A stretch of 64,000 nt of DNA from Gammaproteobacteria bacterium (GCA_023266115.1 JAHFRU010000010.1:40775-104774), one strand, 5' to 3'. Shown: positions 38,820 to 49,494, numbered from the stretch's first letter. Numbers and translations are program-made. Notes: generated by a model not told the origin, from the sequence alone.

Positions 38820-39839
38820 GTGTTTAGAGCACCCATCGTGCGCGTCCCGCGGCTATTGGCGCTGCTGTCCATGTTGCTGGCGGTGAGTAATGTATCCGCC
38901 ACCGAAGGCGATGTTGCTCCGGGCGCCTGGCTGGAAAAGATGACACGAGCCGGTCAATGGTTGAGCTACAGCGGAACCTTTGTTTATCGTCGTAACGACC
39001 AAATGGTGGCGGTGAATATTCTTCATGTTGCCGATGAGCGAGGCGGACGCCAGAAGCTTGTGGTGCTCAACGGCGAGTCGCAAGAAATCGTTCGTAGTTG
39101 CGACGGAGCGATTTGTTTTCTGCCCAGACAGAAGTCAGTCGTGATCAACAAGGCCAAGGGCGGGCACGCGTCGGATACCGATATCGGTGAGCGTATCGAG
39201 GAGCTGCAGCATTATTATCGGTTTACATTGGTCGGTGATGACCGGATTGCCGGTAGACCGACACAAGCCATGATTATTGAGGCAGTCGATCAGTACCGCT
39301 TCGGATATCGCATTTGGATCGACAAGGAAACCGGTTTGTTGCTCAAGTCGGACATGATCAATGACGCGGGGGCAACCATCGAACAAATAATGTATACCAA
39401 TCTGGAGATTATCACCACGCCGACGGAAGATATGGTTCATGCGGTCGACCAGAAAACAGCGGCGGGGGCCCGGCGCACCGTTGGGCAAGAAGTAATCTAT
39501 TCCGATGAAGAGGCTAGTGACGAAAGCGAGTACTGGCGGGTTGAAAATGTTCCGGATGGCTTCAAGCCCGTCGACCATTACCGGCATCGACGGTCAGTTC
39601 ACGGCGGACAGACCGAGCACATGATATTTACCGATGGCCTGGCGTCTGTTTCAGTATTTATTGAGAAGACCAGTGATGCCGACAATCTGCTGTCGGGATT
39701 CTCCGCTATTGGGGCCGTCAACGCGTTTGGTACCACGGTCGACGACTATCACGTTACGGTGGTTGGCGAAGTACCGACGTTGACGGTGCGTCTTATCGGG
39801 GAGTCTGTGCGATATCGACCCGGCGTTCCTCGGCAATGA
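38820..39839 (+). CDS. rseB: Sigma-E regulatory protein RseB (MucB)
   Basis: Periplasmic protein that binds RseA and protects it until envelope lipids signal stress. A signal peptide is followed by two lipid-binding-type domains: the first begins WLEKMTRAGQWLSYSGTFVY, the second lies in the C-terminal half near VPDGFKPVDHYRH. I chose GTG 38820 because GAGGG lies eight bases upstream; the adjacent TTG at 38817 is also possible. Its stop overlaps rseC (ATGA). Confidence 0.93.
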   Translation: MFRAPIVRVPRLLALLSMLLAVSNVSATEGDVAPGAWLEKMTRAGQWLSYSGTFVYRRNDQMVAVNILHVADERGGRQKLVVLNGESQEIVRSCDGAICFLPRQKSVVINKAKGGHASDTDIGERIEELQHYYRFTLVGDDRIAGRPTQAMIIEAVDQYRFGYRIWIDKETGLLLKSDMINDAGATIEQIMYTNLEIITTPTEDMVHAVDQKTAAGARRTVGQEVIYSDEEASDESEYWRVENVPDGFKPVDHYRHRRSVHGGQTEHMIFTDGLASVSVFIEKTSDADNLLSGFSAIGAVNAFGTTVDDYHVTVVGEVPTLTVRLIGESVRYRPGVPRQ

Positions 39840-40321
39840 TCGAGGAAGCGGCCAGGGTTGTCGATGTGCAAGGCGATGTTGTCTGGGTGGAAACGCAGCG
39901 ACGCAGCACTTGCGAGCGTTGTTCGGTTAACAAGGGGTGTGGCTCGGCGGTACTGGCGAAGGTGATGGGCAGAAAACGCTCGGTAATTCGCGCTGTTAAT
40001 AAAACCCAAGCTTGCATTGGTGATAACGTAATACTCGGGCTGAGCGAGAGTGCGTTAATTCGGGGCTCACTTGCGGTATATGGCGCCCCGCTGGCATCCA
40101 TGTTTTTGTTTGCGCTGCTAGGGGAGTGGGTGAACAAGCACCTGCAGTTATTGTCTCATGACGTGGCAAGCATCGTATTCGGAATGGCCGGATTGGTTGC
40201 CGGATTATTCTGGTTACGTCGGTTCGGCGACAAAATCAGGGAAGACATTCGTTTTCAGCCGGTTATTCTGCGCCGTATCGAACCGAACGGCGCACATACA
40301 GCTACGCGTGCGTTGTTTTAG
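39836..40321 (+). CDS. rseC: SoxR-reducing/RseC-type membrane protein
   Basis: A 161-residue membrane protein with a cytoplasmic cysteine cluster (STCERCSVNKGCGSAVL) followed by two transmembrane helices and a basic C-terminal tail. This is the RseC/RsxC-linked layout. It sits in the usual slot between rseB and the protease gene. In E. coli it modulates sigma-E activity weakly. Confidence 0.9.
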   Translation: MIEEAARVVDVQGDVVWVETQRRSTCERCSVNKGCGSAVLAKVMGRKRSVIRAVNKTQACIGDNVILGLSESALIRGSLAVYGAPLASMFLFALLGEWVNKHLQLLSHDVASIVFGMAGLVAGLFWLRRFGDKIREDIRFQPVILRRIEPNGAHTATRALF

Positions 40322-40369
40322 TTACCGAGGCGTTCTTCGGTCTTCGGAATAATTCATACAGGAGATGAT

Positions 40370-41797
40370 ATGAGGCATAAACAGATTGCCAGAGCGTGCT
40401 TGTTTTGCTTGTGTTGGACTGTTGCGTTTGCTGCCACCGCGACGGAGAGCCGGCTGCCGGATTTTACCGACCTTGTTGAAACGTACAAGCCTGCTGTAGT
40501 CAATATTAGTACTACACAGAAAATTGCGGCCGCGGGCCCGAGGTTTCCTCATGGGCGCATGCCGGATCTTCCAAAAGACAGCCCATTTAATGATTTTTTT
40601 GACCGTTTCTTTGGTGGCGAGGGTGAGGGGGGTGGTACTGAGGAGTACGACGCGCGTTCGCTGGGCTCGGGCTTCATCATCGACAAGGAAGGTCACGTAT
40701 TCACGAACTATCACGTTATCAAGGATGCTGACGAGATCATCGTACGCTTGAGTGACCGGCGCGAGTTTGTAGCCGAGTTGGTTGGCGGCGACAAGCGCAG
40801 TGATGTCGCGGTCTTGAAAATCAAGGCCGACAATCTGCCGGTGGTAAAATTCGGTGATCCATCCAAGTTGCGCGTGGGAGAATGGGTGCTTGCGATCGGT
40901 TCGCCGTTCGGTTTTGACCACTCGGTTACGGCCGGAATTGTGAGCGCGAAGGGCCGCAGCCTGCCGTCTGAAAACTATGTGCCATTTATTCAGACGGATG
41001 TGGCGATCAACCCAGGAAACTCCGGCGGACCCCTATTTAATCTCGACGGCGAGGTCATAGGGATCAACTCCCAGATATACAGCCGCACCGGCGGCTTCAT
41101 GGGGCTGTCGTTTGCAATTCCCATCGATATCGCACTGGATGTGTCGAAGCAGTTGCAATCGAAAGGGCTGGTGACGCGCGGCTGGCTCGGTATCCTGATA
41201 CAGGACGTGACCCGCGAACTTGCCGAGTCCTTCAAGATGGACAAGCCGGTTGGCGCGTTGGTTGCTCGGGTGCTTCCCGACGGTCCGGCGGAATCGGCGG
41301 GATTCAAGGTCGGTGACATCATCATTGCGTTCGATGGTCAAGAAGTGGCTAATTCTGCTGCGTTGCCGCCTATCGTCGGCCAAACCAGCACAGGCGCAAA
41401 AGTCACGGTGAAAATCATTCGTGACGGCAAACCTGCCACGCTGATGGTGAAAATTGGCGAACTGCCTGAAGATGATCAGCTCGCGCTTGCCGACGGCGGT
41501 AAAGGATTGTCGATTAGCGAACTCGCTGCCGTAGTGTCCGATTTGAGCGCGGAGCAACGCAAGAATAACAGTATCGACGCGGGGAAAGGCGTGCTTATCG
41601 AGGAAATCAAGTCTGGCGCCGGCCAGAAAGCGGGCTTGCGGCGTGGCGATGTGATCCTGCGCGTGGATAACGTGGACGTCACGAACATTAACCAGTTGAA
41701 GGATATCGTCGGCCGGATACCCGCAGATAAATCGGTGCCTGTTCTGGTACAGCGCGGCTCGGGACCGATCTTTCTCGCGCTCAAAATTCCGAAGTAG
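40370..41797 (+). CDS. mucD: Periplasmic serine protease MucD (DegP/HtrA family)
   Basis: Envelope quality-control protease; 475 residues with a signal peptide. The catalytic triad is visible: His in FTNYHVI, Asp in [10 protein letters not shown], Ser in [11 protein letters not shown]. Two PDZ domains follow (first near residue 290, [14 protein letters not shown]; second from about 380, [14 protein letters not shown]). The position after rseC identifies it as MucD. ATG 40370 has AGGAGATG upstream. Confidence 0.96.
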   Translation: MRHKQIARACLFCLCWTVAFAATATESRLPDFTDLVETYKPAVVNISTTQKIAAAGPRFPHGRMPDLPKDSPFNDFFDRFFGGEGEGGGTEEYDARSLGSGFIIDKEGHVFTNYHVIKDADEIIVRLSDRREFVAELVGGDKRSDVAVLKIKADNLPVVKFGDPSKLRVGEWVLAIGSPFGFDHSVTAGIVSAKGRSLPSENYVPFIQTDVAINPGNSGGPLFNLDGEVIGINSQIYSRTGGFMGLSFAIPIDIALDVSKQLQSKGLVTRGWLGILIQDVTRELAESFKMDKPVGALVARVLPDGPAESAGFKVGDIIIAFDGQEVANSAALPPIVGQTSTGAKVTVKIIRDGKPATLMVKIGELPEDDQLALADGGKGLSISELAAVVSDLSAEQRKNNSIDAGKGVLIEEIKSGAGQKAGLRRGDVILRVDNVDVTNINQLKDIVGRIPADKSVPVLVQRGSGPIFLALKIPK

Positions 41798-41821
41798 CTC
41801 TTCGCTTTGCAGGCCCGCTGT

Positions 41822-41864
41822 CTCCGGCGACCTGACGTTCAGTCTGGTTGCCGGAGCCGGCAAC
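41822..41864 (+). promoter_or_regulatory. Two mutually exclusive hairpins between mucD and lepA
   Basis: CTCCGGC (41822-41828) can pair with GCCGGAG (41850-41856), or GTTGCCGG (41847-41854) can pair with CCGGCAAC (41857-41864). The two stems overlap, so only one can form. No T-run follows, so a simple terminator is unlikely. A regulatory role is speculative. Confidence 0.3.
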
Positions 41865-41951
41865 GGGTCGCGTACCCTTGTGTCGAAAGAATCCGCCGTC
41901 GCGGCGCGATATGGTAGACTACGCCGTTGTTTTTCACGCTCTTTCGAACTG

Positions 41952-43748
41952 ATGGATCATATTCGCAATTTTTCGATCATCGCCCATATCGATCATGGTA
42001 AATCGACGCTTGCCGACCGGCTTATTCAGCGCTGTGGTGGGTTGAGCGAGCGCGAAATGGAATCCCAGGTTCTTGATTCGATGGATCTGGAGCGGGAGCG
42101 GGGTATTACCATAAAAGCCCAGAGCGTCTCACTGAACTATCATGCGAGAGACAATTGCACCTATCTTTTGAACTTCATTGACACACCGGGGCACGTCGAT
42201 TTTGCGTATGAAGTGTCACGCTCGCTTGCGGCATGCGAGGGCGCGTTACTGGTGGTGGACGCTGCGCAGGGCGTCGAGGCCCAAACCGTCGCCAATTGTT
42301 ACATGGCGGTTGATCTCGGTCTGAAAGTCGTACCGGTCATTAACAAGATCGATTTACCAGCGGCGGAGCCGAGCCGCGTGAAGCAGGAAATAGAGGATAT
42401 TATCGGGATCGAAGCGCAGGATGCGATCATGATCAGCGCCAAAACAGGCGTCGGGATCGACGACTTGCTTGAAGATCTGGTAATGCGTATCCCGCCACCT
42501 CAGGGCAAGTCCGAGAATCCTCTTCAGGCCTTGATAATTGATTCCTGGTTCGATAATTACCTCGGCGTAGTATCGCTCGTACGTGTCAAGGAAGGCCGGC
42601 TGGTACCGAAACAGCGCATCAAGATTATGTCGACCGGGCGAATCGAGCAACTCGACCGCGTGGGCATATTCACGCCCAAGGCGCGCGATACGGACGGACT
42701 TGGCGCCGGCGAGGTTGGCTATGTGATTGCCGGAATCAAGGATATCGACGCAGCCCCTGTCGGTGACACGATCACCACCGCGGAACGCCCCGCGGCACAC
42801 GCATTGCCGGGGTTCAAAACGATTCAGCCGCAGGTGTTTGCCGGGCTGTTTCCGACGAGTGCCGACGAGTACGAGTCGTTGCGGGACGCGTTGTCCAAGC
42901 TGCGATTGAACGATGCAGCGCTGTTTTATGAACCGGAAACCTCCCAGGCGCTTGGCTTCGGCTTTCGGTGTGGTTTTCTGGGGCTGCTGCACATGGACAT
43001 CGTTCAAGAGCGGCTTGAGCGGGAATATAATCTGGATTTGATTACGACAGCGCCCACGGTTGTTTTTGAAGTCGTGACGGTATCCGGGGACATTCTTCAT
43101 ATCGAGAACCCCGCGAAGCTGCCCGAGCCGGGGAAAATCGCCGAGATGCGTGAGCCGATAATTATGGCGAACATTTTCGTGCCACAGCAATATCTCGGCG
43201 CCGTCATCGGTCTCTGCGAGGAAAAGCGCGGCAAGCAGATGAAGTTAATTGCGGCGGGGAAGCAGATCGCGTTGAGCTATGAGTTGCCGATGAACGAGGT
43301 GGTGCTCGATTTTTATGACCGCCTGAAATCGATCAGTCGCGGGTATGCGTCGCTGGATTATTCGTTTGCGCGATTCCACCCGGCCGATCTCGTGAAACTC
43401 GATATACTGATTAACGGCGAAAAAGTCGATGCCTTATCGTCAATTGTCCATCGCGATCAAGCTTTCTATCGTGGACGTCTGCTGGCGGAAAAAATGAAGG
43501 AATTGATTCCACGTCAGATGTTTGATATTGCAATTCAGGCGGCGATCGGTGCGCATATACTTGCGCGACAATCAATCAAGGCGTTGCGCAAGAACGTTAC
43601 TGCAAAGTGCTATGGCGGCGATGTCTCGCGCAAGCGCAAATTACTGGAAAAGCAAAAGGCCGGGAAAAAACGCATGAAACAGGTTGGATCCGTCGATATC
43701 CCGCAAGAAGCGTTTCTTGCGGTGCTACAGGTAGGGAAGGGCAAGTGA
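41952..43748 (+). CDS. lepA: Elongation factor 4 (LepA)
   Basis: Ribosome-associated GTPase of 598 residues. GTP-binding motifs are complete: [13 protein letters not shown] (G1), RGITIK (G2 region), DTPGHVDF (G3) and NKIDLP (G4). The LepA-specific C-terminal domain contains [19 protein letters not shown] chose ATG 41952 to give the usual [10 protein letters not shown] start; the open frame from 41880 has no family N-terminus. The stop overlaps lepB (GTGA). Confidence 0.97.
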   Translation: MDHIRNFSIIAHIDHGKSTLADRLIQRCGGLSEREMESQVLDSMDLERERGITIKAQSVSLNYHARDNCTYLLNFIDTPGHVDFAYEVSRSLAACEGALLVVDAAQGVEAQTVANCYMAVDLGLKVVPVINKIDLPAAEPSRVKQEIEDIIGIEAQDAIMISAKTGVGIDDLLEDLVMRIPPPQGKSENPLQALIIDSWFDNYLGVVSLVRVKEGRLVPKQRIKIMSTGRIEQLDRVGIFTPKARDTDGLGAGEVGYVIAGIKDIDAAPVGDTITTAERPAAHALPGFKTIQPQVFAGLFPTSADEYESLRDALSKLRLNDAALFYEPETSQALGFGFRCGFLGLLHMDIVQERLEREYNLDLITTAPTVVFEVVTVSGDILHIENPAKLPEPGKIAEMREPIIMANIFVPQQYLGAVIGLCEEKRGKQMKLIAAGKQIALSYELPMNEVVLDFYDRLKSISRGYASLDYSFARFHPADLVKLDILINGEKVDALSSIVHRDQAFYRGRLLAEKMKELIPRQMFDIAIQAAIGAHILARQSIKALRKNVTAKCYGGDVSRKRKLLEKQKAGKKRMKQVGSVDIPQEAFLAVLQVGKGK

Positions 43749-44551
43749 ACGTCGATTTCGCGACCATCATGGTGATCGCGCTGGTGATAACCGGCGGTAT
43801 TTGGGCTATCGATCATTGGCTGTGGGCGCCAAATCGATGCGTGCAGCGCGCCGGCGCCAATGGTGACGCGGCGGCGGAGCCGGTTCGGGAGCCGATGATT
43901 GTTGAGTATGCGCGATCTTTTTTCCCGGTAATTCTGATTGTCCTCCTGCTCCGTTCGTTTCTGGTTGAGCCATTCCGTATTCCGTCGGCGTCGATGATGC
44001 CGACTCTGCTCGCCGGCGATTTCATCCTGGTCAATAAGTACGTATACGGTCTGCGCCTGCCGGTGTTAAACAAGAAATTCATCGCCGTTGCGACCCCTCA
44101 GCGGGGAGATACCATCGTGTTTCGCTACCCGAAAGATCCCTCGATCGATTACATCAAACGGGTTGTAGGACTACCCGGTGACCGCATCACCTACGTCGAC
44201 AAGACGCTCTACGTTAACGGCAGCATGGCTGTTCAGCAATTGGTCGGTAGCTATACCGGCGTCGGCGTCGGCCGGTCGTATTCGGGCACGAAACTTATTT
44301 CAGAACAATTAGATAAGGTGTCTCATCAGATTCTCGTTGCGAACGACCGGCGCTTGGGGGAGGGGGAGTTTCTCGTCCCGGAGGGCCACTATTTTGTGAT
44401 GGGTGATAATAGGGATAATAGTAACGACAGCCGATATTGGGGTGTGGTCCCCGAGGAAAACCTGGTTGGCAAGGCTTTCATGATCTGGATGAACTGGGAT
44501 TCCAGCGCCGGGGGTATCACCTGGAGCAGGATTGGAAGCCGCATCGAGTAA
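43745..44551 (+). CDS. lepB: Signal peptidase I
   Basis: Membrane-bound leader peptidase that removes signal peptides; 268 residues. The catalytic Ser lies in [11 protein letters not shown] and the Lys in [15 protein letters not shown]. The conserved [14 protein letters not shown] box is present near the C-terminus. Two hydrophobic segments near the N-terminus anchor it. The start is GTG 43745, overlapping the lepA stop. The gene lies in the usual lepA-lepB-rnc order. Confidence 0.97.
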   Translation: MNVDFATIMVIALVITGGIWAIDHWLWAPNRCVQRAGANGDAAAEPVREPMIVEYARSFFPVILIVLLLRSFLVEPFRIPSASMMPTLLAGDFILVNKYVYGLRLPVLNKKFIAVATPQRGDTIVFRYPKDPSIDYIKRVVGLPGDRITYVDKTLYVNGSMAVQQLVGSYTGVGVGRSYSGTKLISEQLDKVSHQILVANDRRLGEGEFLVPEGHYFVMGDNRDNSNDSRYWGVVPEENLVGKAFMIWMNWDSSAGGITWSRIGSRIE

Positions 44552-44562
44552 ACGAGGTAACC

Positions 44563-44940
44563 ATGAATAATTATCCTGAATCGCAACGCGGCCTGACTTT
44601 TGTCAGCTTGATATTTATAGTCGGATTGATCGTTTGCAGTGTGCTGCTTTTTCTGAAGCTGTACCCGCCTTATTACGGTTATTTCAAGGTTAACACCGCG
44701 GTCAACAGCCTGAGCCACGAGAGCGGGATTGATAAACTTTCTGACAGGGAAATAAAAGACCACTTGTTGCGACGTTTGCAAATCGACGACGTCGACGAGG
44801 TCATCGACAAACATATCATCATAGAAAAATCGGTGCACGGCAAAACGCTGAAGGTTGCCTATGAAATCCGTGTCCCCATCGTTGGCAATCTCGACGCAGT
44901 GGCCAGTTTCAACAAGTCCGCCGACCTGGAGGGACGTTGA
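44563..44940 (+). CDS. DUF4845 membrane-anchored protein
   Basis: A 125-residue protein with an N-terminal membrane helix (GLTFVSLIFIVGLIVCSVLLFL) and a small extracytoplasmic domain beginning LYPPYYGYFKV. This matches the DUF4845 family, which stands between lepB and rnc in many gammaproteobacteria. Function is unknown. ATG 44563 has ACGAGG upstream; its stop overlaps the rnc start. Confidence 0.88.
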   Translation: MNNYPESQRGLTFVSLIFIVGLIVCSVLLFLKLYPPYYGYFKVNTAVNSLSHESGIDKLSDREIKDHLLRRLQIDDVDEVIDKHIIIEKSVHGKTLKVAYEIRVPIVGNLDAVASFNKSADLEGR

Positions 44941-45623
44941 AGCAGCCACGGCGCAAACTGCTCAGCAGGCTGGCGTATCGGTTTTCGAATGAATCGCTGC
45001 TCGATCAGGCCCTGACACACCGCAGCGCGGGAAGCATCAACAACGAACGTCTGGAGTTTCTCGGGGACGCGGTATTGAATCACCTCATTGCGGCGGACCT
45101 TTACGAACAGTTTTCGATTCTGGACGAAGGTGAGCTCAGTCGCCTCCGCTCGAGCCTGGTCAAGGGTGACACGCTCGCGTCTATCGCGATCGAGCTGGAG
45201 CTCGGCGATTATTTGCAACTCGGGCCTGGAGAAACGAAGACCGGTGGAACGCAGCGTCGCTCGATTCTTGCCGGGGCGCTTGAGGCCATCATAGGCGCGA
45301 TTTTTCTTGACGCCGGGTTCGATCAGGTGCGCACGTGTGTAAAGCGGGTTTTTGGCGAGCGTATCGCCAGCGTGGATCTCGGTGCGGCGCGGAAGGATCC
45401 AAAGACGCGCCTGCAGGAGTACCTTCAATCGCGCGGCATGCCGTTACCTGCCTATAGCGTTCAAGAGGTCCGAGGACCTGCTCATGCACAGGTTTTCGCC
45501 GTAGAATGTCACATTGAAACCCTGGAGCAGCGATTTACAGGTACCGGTAGCAATCGACGCAAGGCGGAACAAGATGCCGCCAGCCGTGGGCTTGAGGCCC
45601 TGATACCGGATATTTGTCAGTGA
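44937..45623 (+). CDS. rnc: Ribonuclease III
   Basis: Double-stranded-RNA endonuclease that processes rRNA and some mRNA leaders; 228 residues. The catalytic signature NERLEFLGDAVLNHLIA lies near residue 40, and a second acidic site in GALEAIIGAIFLD. The C-terminal dsRNA-binding domain ends in NRRKAEQDAASRGLEAL. The start is TTG 44937. Its likely target in this window is the hairpin before pnp. Confidence 0.97.
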   Translation: MKQPRRKLLSRLAYRFSNESLLDQALTHRSAGSINNERLEFLGDAVLNHLIAADLYEQFSILDEGELSRLRSSLVKGDTLASIAIELELGDYLQLGPGETKTGGTQRRSILAGALEAIIGAIFLDAGFDQVRTCVKRVFGERIASVDLGAARKDPKTRLQEYLQSRGMPLPAYSVQEVRGPAHAQVFAVECHIETLEQRFTGTGSNRRKAEQDAASRGLEALIPDICQ

Positions 45624-46531
45624 GTTTAACGGAAGACGCATCCCTTACTCGTTGCGGTTATACCGCGATTGTCGGTCGTCCGAATGTGGGCAAGTCGTCG
45701 CTGCTAAACAGGATTCTCGGTCAAAAAATAAGTATCACCAGCCGCAAGCCGCAGACTACCAGGCATCGTATCCTCGGGATCAAGACAAATGGAACCGACC
45801 AGGCAATTTACGTCGATACGCCAGGGTTACACGGCAACGAGAAGCGCGCTATCAACCGGTACATGAACCGTGCGGCGCTTAGTACCATCAACGATGTCGA
45901 TATCATTGTGATGATGACCGCCGGCTCCACGCTGACAGCGGCAGATCGGGAGATCATTGATCGGCTGCCACTGCGCAATATTCCGGTCATACTGGCCGTC
46001 AACAAGGTCGATGCGGTATCTGATAAAAAGCGATTGTTGCCGTTGATAGAGGAGCTTGCCCGACAAACCGGTTTGACGCATATTGTTCCGGTTTCGGCAC
46101 GCACCGGTGAAAACGTCGAGCGGCTGGAGGCTCTCGTGAATTCGATGCTGCCACCTGGGCCGTTTCTTTTTCCAGAAGATCAGATGACGGATCGTTCCGA
46201 GCGTTTTCTGGTCGGAGAACTCGTGCGCGAAAAGCTTATGCGCCGTTTGGGCCAGGAATTGCCCTACGCGACAACCGTGGTTATCGAGGAGTTTTTCGAA
46301 AAGAATGCGATCATCCATATAACGGCCTTGATCCTCGTGGAGGGTGTCAATCAACGACGAATCGTGATCGGCACAGCGGGTGGTTTGCTCAAGGAGATTG
46401 GCACGGACGCGCGGCTTGACATGGAGAAAATGTTGGGAAGAAAGGTATTTTTGCGTTTGTGGGTAAAGGTCAAGGAAGGATGGGCGGACGACGAACGCAG
46501 TCTGCCATTACTCGGATATCATGACACCTGA
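45620..46531 (+). CDS. era: GTPase Era
   Basis: Ribosome assembly GTPase that binds 16S rRNA; 303 residues from GTG 45620, whose codon overlaps the rnc stop (a TTG at 45614 is the alternative). GTPase motifs: GRPNVGKSSLLN (G1), DTPG (G3), NKVD (G4). The C-terminal KH domain has a GxxG-type loop in IGTAGGLLKEIG. The position rnc-era-recO is standard. Confidence 0.97.
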   Translation: MSLTEDASLTRCGYTAIVGRPNVGKSSLLNRILGQKISITSRKPQTTRHRILGIKTNGTDQAIYVDTPGLHGNEKRAINRYMNRAALSTINDVDIIVMMTAGSTLTAADREIIDRLPLRNIPVILAVNKVDAVSDKKRLLPLIEELARQTGLTHIVPVSARTGENVERLEALVNSMLPPGPFLFPEDQMTDRSERFLVGELVREKLMRRLGQELPYATTVVIEEFFEKNAIIHITALILVEGVNQRRIVIGTAGGLLKEIGTDARLDMEKMLGRKVFLRLWVKVKEGWADDERSLPLLGYHDT

Positions 46532-46558
46532 GAGCGCTACGTCAATGTTCTGGCCTGA

Positions 46559-47404
46559 ATGCGCATCATCTGGCAGCACCGCACCGTGACCAGCCGGATA
46601 GACCTGCAAACCGCTTACATACTGCACACCAGGCCCTATCGCGATACCAGCCTGATTGCCGATGTTTTTACTCCGCAGTTCGGCACGCTCGCATTGATCG
46701 GCCGTGGTGCGCGCGGCACGCGTTCCCGGCTGAGGGGGATTGTTCAACCTTTCCGGCGATTGGTAGTTTCATGGGCTGGTCGCAGCGAACTGCGTACACT
46801 GACCCGGGCAGAAGAGGACGGCGCGCCTTTGTGGCTGACCGGTCAAGCGCTGGTCATCGGTATCTACCTGAATGAACTGGTGCTGCGTCTGATGGAGCGT
46901 GATGACCCGCACCCGGTTATTTTTGCCCATTACGAAGCGATGCTAGCGGCGCTGGCTACGCAGCCGCCAGCGGCAACGGATCCCGGTATCCCTCGACGGT
47001 TATACGAACGCTCATTGCGTATTTTCGAAAAGGTTCTTCTCAGGGAACTTGGATACGGCTTGATACTTGACCATGATGTCGGCACGGGTGATGCGATCGA
47101 TCCCGCGGCGATGTACCGCTACGACTGCCTGCGAGGACCGAGTCTTGATGGTGGCGGTTCGAATCACGACGATCACGCGGATGTTATGCTGGTACGCGGC
47201 GCATCGTTGTCATCACTTGATGGTGGCAAGCTGGACGATCCCCAGAGCCTGCAGGACGCCAAAAAAATGCTGCGCACTGCGCTCGCCCGGCACCTTGGCG
47301 GCAGGCCGCTGAATAGCCGCCGCCTGTTGACGACATACCGTAATCCTAAGGCGTCGACCGTCGCGACCCATGCCGAAACCGCGACAGGTAAAATTGATGA
47401 TTGA
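46559..47404 (+). CDS. recO: DNA repair protein RecO
   Basis: Helps load RecA on gapped DNA. The N-terminal OB-fold appears as AYILHTRPYRDTSLIADVFT, followed by LALIGRGARGTRSRL, the usual RecO pattern. The middle holds helices (YLNELVLRLMERDDPHP). There is no zinc-finger Cys set in the C-terminal part, as in other gammaproteobacterial RecO. The start may be ATG 46559 or GTG 46586. Length is 281 residues from the first. Confidence 0.94.
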   Translation: MRIIWQHRTVTSRIDLQTAYILHTRPYRDTSLIADVFTPQFGTLALIGRGARGTRSRLRGIVQPFRRLVVSWAGRSELRTLTRAEEDGAPLWLTGQALVIGIYLNELVLRLMERDDPHPVIFAHYEAMLAALATQPPAATDPGIPRRLYERSLRIFEKVLLRELGYGLILDHDVGTGDAIDPAAMYRYDCLRGPSLDGGGSNHDDHADVMLVRGASLSSLDGGKLDDPQSLQDAKKMLRTALARHLGGRPLNSRRLLTTYRNPKASTVATHAETATGKIDD

Positions 47405-47455
47405 CCGTGTATCTGGACAAGGCCCGTGACTAGTGAAGCGCTGTACGTAATGACC

Positions 47456-48190
47456 ATGAATCGAATTCTGTTGGGCGTAAATATTGATCATATCGCAACG
47501 CTGCGTCAGGCGCGGGGGACACGTTATCCCGATCCGGTGCAAGCGGCGATCGAATCGGAACACGCCGGTGCCGATAGTGTCACGCTGCATTTGCGGGAAG
47601 ACCGGCGCCATATTCAGGAACGCGATGTCGAGCTTTTGAAGGAAATACTGCAGACGCGGATGAACCTGGAAATGGCTGTCACCAGCGAAATGATGGCCTT
47701 CGCGGAGCGTATTCGCCCGGAAAATTGCTGCCTGGTGCCGGAACGTCGTGAGGAGCTGACCACTGAAGGCGGTCTTGACGTGGCCGGAAACCGGGACGCG
47801 ATACGTGACGCGTGTGCCCGTCTGGCCAGCGCGGGTATCGTTGCTTCACTGTTCATCGATGCCGATTTTCGCCAGATCGAAGCCGCCGCCGAAACCGCAG
47901 CGCCATTTATCGAGATACATACCGGACACTATGCCGACGCGAGAGACGAGCCAGAGCGGCACAAGCAACTCACCCGGATCATCGAGTCCGTTGAATACGC
48001 GACGAACGCCGGTTTGCAGGTGAACGCGGGTCATGGTCTTCATTACCATAACGTGTCCGCCATAGCGGCGATTCCCGGTATCAAGGAGCTTAATATCGGG
48101 CACGCCATTATTTGCCGCGCGCTTTTCATCGGCCTGGGTGCCGCGGTGCGTGGGATGAAGACCTTGATGACGGACGCACGGCGGACATGA
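47456..48190 (+). CDS. pdxJ: Pyridoxine 5'-phosphate synthase
   Basis: Last ring-closing enzyme of the DXP-dependent vitamin B6 route; 244 residues. The start [21 protein letters not shown] is diagnostic, as are [12 protein letters not shown] and [13 protein letters not shown] chose ATG 47456 rather than 47450 or GTG 47426. It overlaps acpS (ATGA). Confidence 0.97.
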   Translation: MNRILLGVNIDHIATLRQARGTRYPDPVQAAIESEHAGADSVTLHLREDRRHIQERDVELLKEILQTRMNLEMAVTSEMMAFAERIRPENCCLVPERREELTTEGGLDVAGNRDAIRDACARLASAGIVASLFIDADFRQIEAAAETAAPFIEIHTGHYADARDEPERHKQLTRIIESVEYATNAGLQVNAGHGLHYHNVSAIAAIPGIKELNIGHAIICRALFIGLGAAVRGMKTLMTDARRT

Positions 48191-48573
48191 TCTTTGGCGT
48201 TGGCACCGATATCGTCCGCGTTGATCGTATTGCGGTCGCGCTTGATCGATTCGGTGAGAAGTTTGCCAGACGTGTGCTGACGCCCCGGGAGATCGACGAG
48301 TTTGTGGTCACGAAACGGCCGGCCGCTTTTCTTGCGAAGCGGTTTGCCGCCAAGGAGGCAACCGCCAAGGCGATGGGCCGGGGATTTCGCGACGGCATGG
48401 CGTTGCGCCAGATTGGCATCAGTCATGACCGTTACGGAAAACCTGGGCTCGAATACTTCGGCGTCGCTCGCGGGTTGAAGGACACGTTGGGTATCGGTGA
48501 GAGCTTCGTAAGCGTGGCCGATGAGGAGCAGTACGCGGTGGCTTACGTCACGCTGCTGAAGAAAGCCGTCTGA
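48187..48573 (+). CDS. acpS: Holo-[acyl-carrier-protein] synthase
   Basis: Transfers phosphopantetheine to acyl carrier protein; 128 residues. The metal-binding start [13 protein letters not shown] and the [15 protein letters not shown] motif are complete. Coupled to pdxJ by a start/stop overlap. It is the last gene of the lepA-acpS run. About 80 bases follow before the tRNA. Confidence 0.97.
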   Translation: MIFGVGTDIVRVDRIAVALDRFGEKFARRVLTPREIDEFVVTKRPAAFLAKRFAAKEATAKAMGRGFRDGMALRQIGISHDRYGKPGLEYFGVARGLKDTLGIGESFVSVADEEQYAVAYVTLLKKAV

Positions 48574-48611
48574 TCGGCAAGTAGCGCGGGATGCCTCTCC
48601 CGGAATCGAGC

Positions 48612-48641
48612 TTGAATGTTATGAGCCTATTTTGTTAGGAT
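48612..48641 (+). promoter_or_regulatory. Promoter of the initiator tRNA
   Basis: TTGAAT (48612-48617) and TAGGAT (48636-48641), 18 bases apart, lie just before the tRNA. A GC-rich stretch (GCGCC) follows the -10 box, as in stable-RNA promoters under stringent control. Pattern-based call. Confidence 0.5.
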
Positions 48642-48653
48642 TGCGCCTCCTGG

Positions 48654-48730
<77 letters not shown>

Positions 48731-48934
48731 ACTTTGCTCGCATACGCCCACCTCGCTTACAACGATTGGCTCCGTTAGGAAATAGCGGGAATCCTGTTCC
48801 GTGTCTGGACGGGGGAGCACGGCGTTTACCACCCGGGCGGAACTGCTACGCCGCGTAGAATCCCGAACCAGCGATCAGCGTACCGGACAGTGCTGCGCTA
48901 AACTCTCCGAACCGCTGCGAGGCGATTGAGAGCA

Positions 48935-48962
48935 TTGTATTTTTTTGTTCGACCGCTATAAT
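48935..48962 (+). promoter_or_regulatory. Sigma-70-type promoter upstream of rimP
   Basis: TTGTAT (48935-48940) and a perfect TATAAT (48957-48962) are 16 bases apart. The start would fall near 48969, just before the leader hairpin. Confidence 0.55.
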
Positions 48963-48994
48963 AATCCGCATTTACGGGCGGGACGTGAGGTAAG

Positions 48995-49017
48995 TGGGCT
49001 TTCGAAGCCCATTTTTT
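48995..49017 (+). promoter_or_regulatory. rimP leader hairpin (terminator-like)
   Basis: TGGGCTT-TCG-AAGCCCA followed by six T, ending about 20 bases before rimP. This has the form of an intrinsic terminator in the leader and matches the rimP-leader RNA motif described upstream of rimP in gammaproteobacteria. It could attenuate the operon. The frame that runs through it (from GTG 48994) is not the real rimP start. Confidence 0.6.
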
Positions 49018-49035
49018 GTTTTCAGGTATTGGAAA

Positions 49036-49494
49036 ATGGTTCATCAGGCGCCTGTCGACTGGCGAAATGTTATCGAGCCTGTAGTCGCTGGACTGGGTTT
49101 TGAGCTTGTGGGCGTGGAGTATCGTGCCGCGGGTCGGCACAGTGTGCTGCGGATCTATATCGATACCGAGGCCGGCGTAACGGTGGACGACTGTGCGTTG
49201 GTCAGCCATCAGGTCAGCGGGGTGCTTGATGTTGAGGATCTGGTGCGCGGTCAGTATACGCTGGAAGTGTCCTCGCCAGGGCTGGACCGGCCGTTGTTCG
49301 GCGTAAAGGATTTCGAGAAGTATAACGGTCGCGACGTGCAGATCCGCCTGGATACACCGCTCAACGGCCGGCGCAAGTTTACGGGTCGGTTGTTGGGTAT
49401 CGGGGAAGGGATGTTGCGGGTACTTGTTGACGGAGTGGAAACAAGTTTGCCGCTGCTACATATTGAACAGGCGCGACTGGTGCCGGAAATTTGA
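49036..49494 (+). CDS. rimP: Ribosome maturation factor RimP
   Basis: Needed for 30S subunit maturation; 152 residues. The N-terminal domain shows VIEPVVAGLGFELVGVEYR and the second domain carries YTLEVSSPGLDRPL, both diagnostic. ATG 49036 was chosen over GTG 48994 because the latter runs through the leader hairpin. First protein gene of the rimP-nusA-infB-rbfA-truB-rpsO-pnp operon. Confidence 0.96.
   Translation: MVHQAPVDWRNVIEPVVAGLGFELVGVEYRAAGRHSVLRIYIDTEAGVTVDDCALVSHQVSGVLDVEDLVRGQYTLEVSSPGLDRPLFGVKDFEKYNGRDVQIRLDTPLNGRRKFTGRLLGIGEGMLRVLVDGVETSLPLLHIEQARLVPEI

Larger units (their letters stand above)
48731..49035 (+). other. Gene-free region between initiator tRNA and rimP
   Basis: These 305 bases hold no gene. 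A promoter is listed at 48935-48962 and a leader hairpin at 48995-49017. A weak stem CCGTG/CACGG lies at 48799-48822 with no T-run. No obvious terminator of the tRNA was found, so read-through into rimP is possible. Confidence 0.6.
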
